From: Alphaproteobacteria bacterium
Lineage (GTDB): Bacteria > Pseudomonadota > Alphaproteobacteria > Micropepsales > Micropepsaceae
Direction of reading: 5' to 3'
DNA: 10,225 nucleotides
Assembly (NCBI GenBank): GCA_017307315.1
Contig: JAFKFF010000258.1
Span: forward strand, 1-10,225
Shown here: positions 6,345-10,225 of the stretch, in pieces
Position numbering within the stretch: position 1 is the first letter of the stretch
Layout of the letters: the number at the start of each line of letters is the position of its first letter
Program-made: the position numbers and the translations under genes
Notes under the pieces: model-generated
Database searches by the model: none
The model's input: only the letters and a program-made list of their open reading frames with translations
What the model was told of the DNA's origin: nothing

Positions 6345-9314
6345 ATGACTTTCACGACGTCTGTTGCGCCGAAGATTTGTTCCCGGCTGCTTCTGTCCAG
6401 CGCCGCCCTGCCGATGTTTCTGGCATCGTCGGCCTTCGCGCAATCCGCTCCGGCGGCGCCGCCCGCCGGCGAAACCGTCGTCGTCACCGGCTCGCTGATC
6501 GCGCGCCCGGACTACAACACGGCGACGCCGACCGTCTCGGTCACCTCCGATAACTTGAAGGAAAGCGGACAGATCGCTCTGGAAGCCGGCCTGAAAGACC
6601 TGCCGCAATTCTCCACCGCGACGTCTGGTTCGGGCCCGTTCATCGGCGGCAGCGGCCAACGCAATATCAGCCTGCGCGCCCTTGGTCCGCAGCGTAACCT
6701 GGTGCTGCTGGATGGCCGGCGTCTGCTGCCATCGAACTCCGACGGCACGGTCGACATCAATCAGCTGCCTGCCGGCATCGTCGGCAATGTCGAGATCATC
6801 ACCGGCGGCGCCTCGGCGGTTTACGGTTCGGACGCCGTCTCGGGCGTGGTGAACTTCAAGACCAAGCGTGAGGCTGACGGACTGGAAATCTCCAGCAGCT
6901 ACGGCACCACCGAATCCTATGGCGGCAGCCAGTGGGACGTGAACGCGATCGGCGGCATCAATACGGCCGACGGCAAGGGCAATCTCACCTTCGCGGTGGA
7001 ATATACGCGCGTCGCCCATGTGGAATGGGGCTCGATTCCCTTCCTGATCTCCAACCATACCGGCGTCACCCCGTTGGTGCAGGGCCAGTATGTCGGCGGC
7101 ACCAACGCGCCGAGCCAGGCCGCCATCAATACCTATTTCGGGCAGTTCGGCGCGCCCGCCGGGACGATTTCCCCGACCGGATCGGGCGGCTTCGGCTTCA
7201 ATCCGGACGGTAGCCTGTTCAATGTCGGCCCCAACAAGGGCACGGTCTACAATTATCAGGCCATCACGGACGCCGAAGGCCGTCCGCTGAACGACATCAC
7301 TGCCGGTTCCGTGCGCAATCGCAGCTATTATTTCCGCAGCACGCAACAGCCGCTGGAACGCTGGTCGAGCTTCGTCAAGGGCGACTGGGCGCTGACCAAC
7401 AGCATCCATTTCTTCGGCCAGGGCCTCTACACGAACTATAATTCGATCGTGCAGAGCGACGCGACGGTGACCAGCGCGACGCAGATTCCGACCGTTCCGT
7501 TGAGCAATCCCTTCCTGCAGAACCTGCTCGCGGCCAACCCCGGCGTGCAGGACTTGCTGAATTCGAGAGCGAATCCCGGTGCGCCGATCCAGATCAACAA
7601 GCGCTTCCTTGGCATCGGTGGCTATCGCACCGCCACCAACGCCAACAACATCTACCAGTTCATCGCCGGCCTGAATGGCGTTCTGGGCGACACCATGACC
7701 TGGGACGTTTACGCCAGCCATGGCCAGACCCTGAACTCTTACTCCAGCACGGGCGCGGTGCGCTTCAGCGTTATTCAGCAGATGCTGAATGCCGCGGATG
7801 GCGGCGCCAGCATGTGCGCCGGCGGGTTCAATCCCTTTGGCAACAATCAGTCCTCGGCAGCCTGCTCCGTCTTGGCATCGCCGGAATTCGTCAATCGCGT
7901 GGCGATTACGCAAGACATGTTGAATGCCGATCTGCAGGGCACGGCCTTCGCGCTGCCCGCCGGCGACGTGAAGTTCGCCTTGGGCGCCGACTACCGCAAC
8001 ATCTCCTTCACCTCCAAGCCGGACGCGGCGGTGCAGACCGGCGACCCCTTCACCTTCAATCCGCAGGCGCCGACACAAGGCTCTTCGGCGGTGCGTGAAG
8101 TGTTCGGCGAATTGCTGATCCCGGTGATCAAGGATGTGCCGTTCTTCCAGAGCGTGAATGTCGATATCGCGGCCCGCTATTCCGATTATGTCCTGTCGGG
8201 CGGCACCAACACCTACAAGGGCGATATCGACTGGGAAGTCATGAACGGCTTCCGGTTGCGCGGCGGTTATGAACGCGCCATCCGCGCCCCGTCGGTGAAC
8301 GAGTTGTTCTCGGGCAATTCGACTTACTACGCCAACCGCACGGTTCAGGCCTCGACGCCGCCAGGCGCCGGCGATCCCTGCGACGTGCGCTTGCGTGGTG
8401 GCAATGCCCAGCTTCTCGCGCTTTGCGAAGCCACCGGCCTGTCGCCGCTGATTTCGCCGACCTATCAGACCAACGACAATCAGGTGCCCTCGATCGCCTC
8501 GGGCAGCACGACGTTGCGTCCGGAAAAGGGTGACACCATCACCTTCGGTGCGGTCTATCAGCCGGAAATCGATAGCCCCTGGTTCCAGAACGCGTCGATC
8601 TCGGTGGACTATTACAATATCCGGGTGCGGGACGCGATCTCGCAGCTGGACTTCAACACCCTGGTCAGCAAGTGCTACAACCTGGACGGCTCCAACCCGA
8701 ACTATTCGGTCAACAACTTCTACTGCTCGTTGATCAGCCGCAGCCAGAGTAACGGCCAGATGGTCAATGTGCATACGCCGTTCGCCAATACCGGCGGCTT
8801 CAAGACGCAGGGTATCGACCTGGAAGCGAACTGGATGACCGATATCGGCGAGGCCATGGGCTGGGGCTCGGATGCGGGTACGCTCAGCTGGGATATCGTC
8901 GGCACCTATCTGAACAGCTTCAAGCAGCAGATTCTGCCCGGCTCGCCCTGGCAGGAATATGGCCAGACCAACAGCGGCACGCTTGGGCCATTCCCGAAGT
9001 ACAAGAGCAATACGCGGGTCACCTACCGCAACTTCGGTGCCGATGTCAGTCTGCGCTGGCGCATGATCGGCGGCCTGCGGGATGCTTCGGTGATCACCAA
9101 TCCCGCAACCACTGTGCCGGGCCAGGGCGTTGCCAACTACTTCGATCTGACCTTGGGGTATTCGCTGCCGGAAACCGGCTCGCGCTTCTCGATGGTGGTG
9201 AACAACCTCTTCGACCGCGACCCGTCTCAGGTGGGCGTCAATCCGGGTAGCACCAATACCCTCTACACGGTGTTGGGACGCACCTACCTGTTCACCTACA
9301 CCCAGGCGTTCTGA
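6345..9314 (+). CDS. TonB-dependent outer-membrane receptor
   Basis: This 989-residue outer-membrane channel binds a specific ligand and imports it with energy from TonB-ExbB-ExbD. The start at ATG 6345 follows GGGGA by five bases and opens a signal peptide (residues 1-32, ...ASSAFA|Q). Next comes a TonB box ETVVVTGS (43-50), then the plug, about 57-175, with NISLRALGPQRNLVLLDGRR and IITGGASAVYGSDAVSG. The beta-barrel follows, with ERAIRAPSVNELF and a terminal strand ending YLFTYTQAF (final aromatic residue needed for barrel assembly). The mature protein has six Cys in three close pairs, 491/507, 679/694 and 777/794, probably disulphides in surface loops. The ligand cannot be read; the neighbouring propeller-amidohydrolase suggests a peptide-like or amide compound rather than a plain siderophore. 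No N-terminal signalling domain is present, so an anti-sigma partner is not expected; the divergent AraC-type gene is the likely regulator. Confidence 0.95.
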   Translation: MTFTTSVAPKICSRLLLSSAALPMFLASSAFAQSAPAAPPAGETVVVTGSLIARPDYNTATPTVSVTSDNLKESGQIALEAGLKDLPQFSTATSGSGPFIGGSGQRNISLRALGPQRNLVLLDGRRLLPSNSDGTVDINQLPAGIVGNVEIITGGASAVYGSDAVSGVVNFKTKREADGLEISSSYGTTESYGGSQWDVNAIGGINTADGKGNLTFAVEYTRVAHVEWGSIPFLISNHTGVTPLVQGQYVGGTNAPSQAAINTYFGQFGAPAGTISPTGSGGFGFNPDGSLFNVGPNKGTVYNYQAITDAEGRPLNDITAGSVRNRSYYFRSTQQPLERWSSFVKGDWALTNSIHFFGQGLYTNYNSIVQSDATVTSATQIPTVPLSNPFLQNLLAANPGVQDLLNSRANPGAPIQINKRFLGIGGYRTATNANNIYQFIAGLNGVLGDTMTWDVYASHGQTLNSYSSTGAVRFSVIQQMLNAADGGASMCAGGFNPFGNNQSSAACSVLASPEFVNRVAITQDMLNADLQGTAFALPAGDVKFALGADYRNISFTSKPDAAVQTGDPFTFNPQAPTQGSSAVREVFGELLIPVIKDVPFFQSVNVDIAARYSDYVLSGGTNTYKGDIDWEVMNGFRLRGGYERAIRAPSVNELFSGNSTYYANRTVQASTPPGAGDPCDVRLRGGNAQLLALCEATGLSPLISPTYQTNDNQVPSIASGSTTLRPEKGDTITFGAVYQPEIDSPWFQNASISVDYYNIRVRDAISQLDFNTLVSKCYNLDGSNPNYSVNNFYCSLISRSQSNGQMVNVHTPFANTGGFKTQGIDLEANWMTDIGEAMGWGSDAGTLSWDIVGTYLNSFKQQILPGSPWQEYGQTNSGTLGPFPKYKSNTRVTYRNFGADVSLRWRMIGGLRDASVITNPATTVPGQGVANYFDLTLGYSLPETGSRFSMVVNNLFDRDPSQVGVNPGSTNTLYTVLGRTYLFTYTQAF

Positions 9315-9328
9315 GGTCATGACATAAC

Positions 9329-9370
9329 GGCGCGGCGGGCATTGCCGGCATAGGCAGTGCCCGCCGCGCC
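9329..9370. repeat. Strong intergenic hairpin between receptor and satP
   Basis: GGCGCGGCGGGCA (9329-9341) pairs perfectly with TGCCCGCCGCGCC (9358-9370). The stem continues through one T/G wobble to TGCC/GGCA, making an 18-bp stem with a 6-base loop. No T-run follows on either strand, so it is not a classical intrinsic terminator. It begins 15 bases after the receptor stop and ends about 20 bases before the satP ribosome site. It may protect the receptor mRNA end, partly attenuate read-through, or be a mobile intergenic repeat unit. Confidence 0.8.
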
Positions 9371-9402
9371 GGATTTCCGCAACGCGGGTTTAGGGAGACG
9401 AT

Positions 9403-9972
9403 ATGGCGGACAAGGCAAATCCAGCGGCTTTGGGACTGGTCGGTTTCGGTCTCACAACCATTCTTCTCAGCGCGGTCAATGCGGGCCTTCTGCCCGCCCA
9501 GGGCGAGGCGGTGGTTCTGCCGCTGGCCCTGGCATTCGGCGGTACCGCCCAGGTCATTGCCGGCATCATGGAATTCAACACCGGCAACACGTTCGGCACC
9601 ACGGCCTTCATCAGCTATGGCGCGTTCTGGTGGTGGTTCGCTTCTTTGGTTTTTCTCGGCGGCAACAAGCTCCTGGACCTCACCGGGGCCGATACCGCCA
9701 TCGGGTTTGCCTTGGTGCTTTGGGGCATCTTCACCTTCGGTCTCTGGATCAGCACCTTCCATCTCACGCGCCTTCTGTTCTTCATTTTCCTGACCTTGTG
9801 GATCGCGTTCTTCCTTTTGGGCTTTGGCGCCATGTTGGCCAATCCGATGCTCCATCAGCTGGGCGGATGGGTCGGTCTTCTGTGCGGCGCGATGGCGATG
9901 TATGGCAGCTTTGCCATCGTGACCAATACGACGGTCGGGCGCGAAATCGTGCCGGTCGGTTCGAAGAAATAA
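9403..9972 (+). CDS. satP: SatP/YaaH-family acetate-succinate transporter
   Basis: This 189-residue inner-membrane protein of the GPR1/FUN34/YaaH family couples acetate or succinate uptake to protons. ATG 9403 has AGGGAGA five bases upstream. The family signature appears as NPAALGLVGFGLTT (residues 6-19; usual form NPAPLGL, here Pro to Ala). EFNTGNTFGTTAF and SYGAFWW match the conserved second region of E. coli SatP, whose length (188) is almost identical. Six membrane spans are visible, near residues 10-30, 35-56, 66-87, 96-117, 122-145 and 151-172. The C-terminus VGREIVPVGSKK corresponds to the SatP tail FGRTVLPIG. It stands 31 bases before acs, forming an acetate uptake-and-activation pair, and 88 bases after the TonB receptor on the same strand, so partial co-transcription with that gene is possible. 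Confidence 0.93.
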   Translation: MADKANPAALGLVGFGLTTILLSAVNAGLLPAQGEAVVLPLALAFGGTAQVIAGIMEFNTGNTFGTTAFISYGAFWWWFASLVFLGGNKLLDLTGADTAIGFALVLWGIFTFGLWISTFHLTRLLFFIFLTLWIAFFLLGFGAMLANPMLHQLGGWVGLLCGAMAMYGSFAIVTNTTVGREIVPVGSKK

Positions 9973-10003
9973 GCCTGGTTCCAGCAACGGTGAGTAGAGA
10001 GCC

Positions 10004-10225
10004 ATGAGCGAGCAGATCATCCCAGTCTTGGAGGATTGGAAGAAGCGCGCGTTTGTGGGGGCATCGGAGTATGCGGCGCGGTATGGCGCCTCGGTCGAGG
10101 ACCCGGAGGGGTTCTGGGGCAAGGAAGCCGGACGGCTGGACTGGCTGAAGCCTTTCACCAAGGTCAGCGATGTCTCTTTCGACGCCAAGGACCTGCATAT
10201 CCGCTGGTTCGAGGATGGGGCGCTG
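10004..10225 (+). CDS. acs: Acetyl-CoA synthetase, N-terminal fragment (cut by window edge)
   Basis: This opens a frame of 74 codons that continues past the window end. The visible part is the ACAS_N region of AMP-forming acetyl-CoA synthetase: EYAARYGASVEDPEGFWG, then RLDWLKPFTKVSD and HIRWFEDGAL. It aligns well with the Acs N-terminus (YQQSINVPDTFWG, ILDWITPYQKVKN, IKWYEDGTLN). The enzyme makes acetyl-CoA from acetate, ATP and CoA in the cytoplasm; its catalytic motifs lie beyond the window. The start at ATG 10004 has only a weak GAGAG ribosome site at 9996-10000. It is probably in an operon with satP. A propionyl-CoA synthetase is less likely from this N-terminus but cannot be excluded. 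Confidence 0.9.
   Translation, partial: MSEQIIPVLEDWKKRAFVGASEYAARYGASVEDPEGFWGKEAGRLDWLKPFTKVSDVSFDAKDLHIRWFEDGAL

Noticed and set aside
6330..9320. Open minus-strand frame of 996 codons across the TonB receptor gene
   Set aside because: Same antisense effect. The protein has no recognisable motif and the plus strand is an unmistakable receptor.
1..10225. CRISPR arrays, tRNA or rRNA genes, insertion sequences, attachment sites
   Set aside because: I saw no repeat-spacer array, cloverleaf, transposase-like protein or terminal inverted repeats with target duplication in this window.

Overview
The window is high-GC DNA with strong G/C preference at third codon positions, tight gene spacing and a large Sec-exported TonB-dependent receptor. 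This points to a Gram-negative, most likely an alphaproteobacterium of the sphingomonad/caulobacter kind. The assignment is inferred from protein style, not from a marker gene.

Layout: (1) 1-1801 holds a CpxR/CpxA-like two-component pair with an ATGA overlap; the regulator is cut by the window edge. (2) 1802-2076 is a regulatory gap with an exact 13-base direct repeat at 21-base period over a candidate promoter. (3) 2077-5082 encodes a 1001-residue exported protein, an N-terminal beta-propeller fused to a C-terminal metal-dependent amidohydrolase. (4) A bidirectional hairpin terminator near 5100-5140 separates it from a convergent AraC-family regulator on the minus strand (5180-5962). The start of that regulator looks disturbed, possibly by one extra base. 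(5) 5963-6344 is the divergent control region, with a second array of the same TTTGTCCA-type repeats. (6) 6345-9314 encodes a 989-residue TonB-dependent receptor. (7) A very strong intergenic hairpin is followed by satP (acetate/succinate transporter) and the start of acs (acetyl-CoA synthetase), which runs off the window.

Working model (inference): the receptor imports a specific amide or peptide-like compound across the outer membrane, the propeller-amidohydrolase cleaves it in the periplasm, and the AraC-type protein senses substrate or product. That protein would control both genes through the shared 21-bp-spaced repeats. SatP and Acs could take up and activate acetate, possibly as a downstream product, but they may be an independent acetate operon. 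The most notable items are the shared repeat operators, the apparent loss of the phospho-acceptor aspartate in the response regulator next to an intact kinase, and the probable frameshift at the regulator's start.
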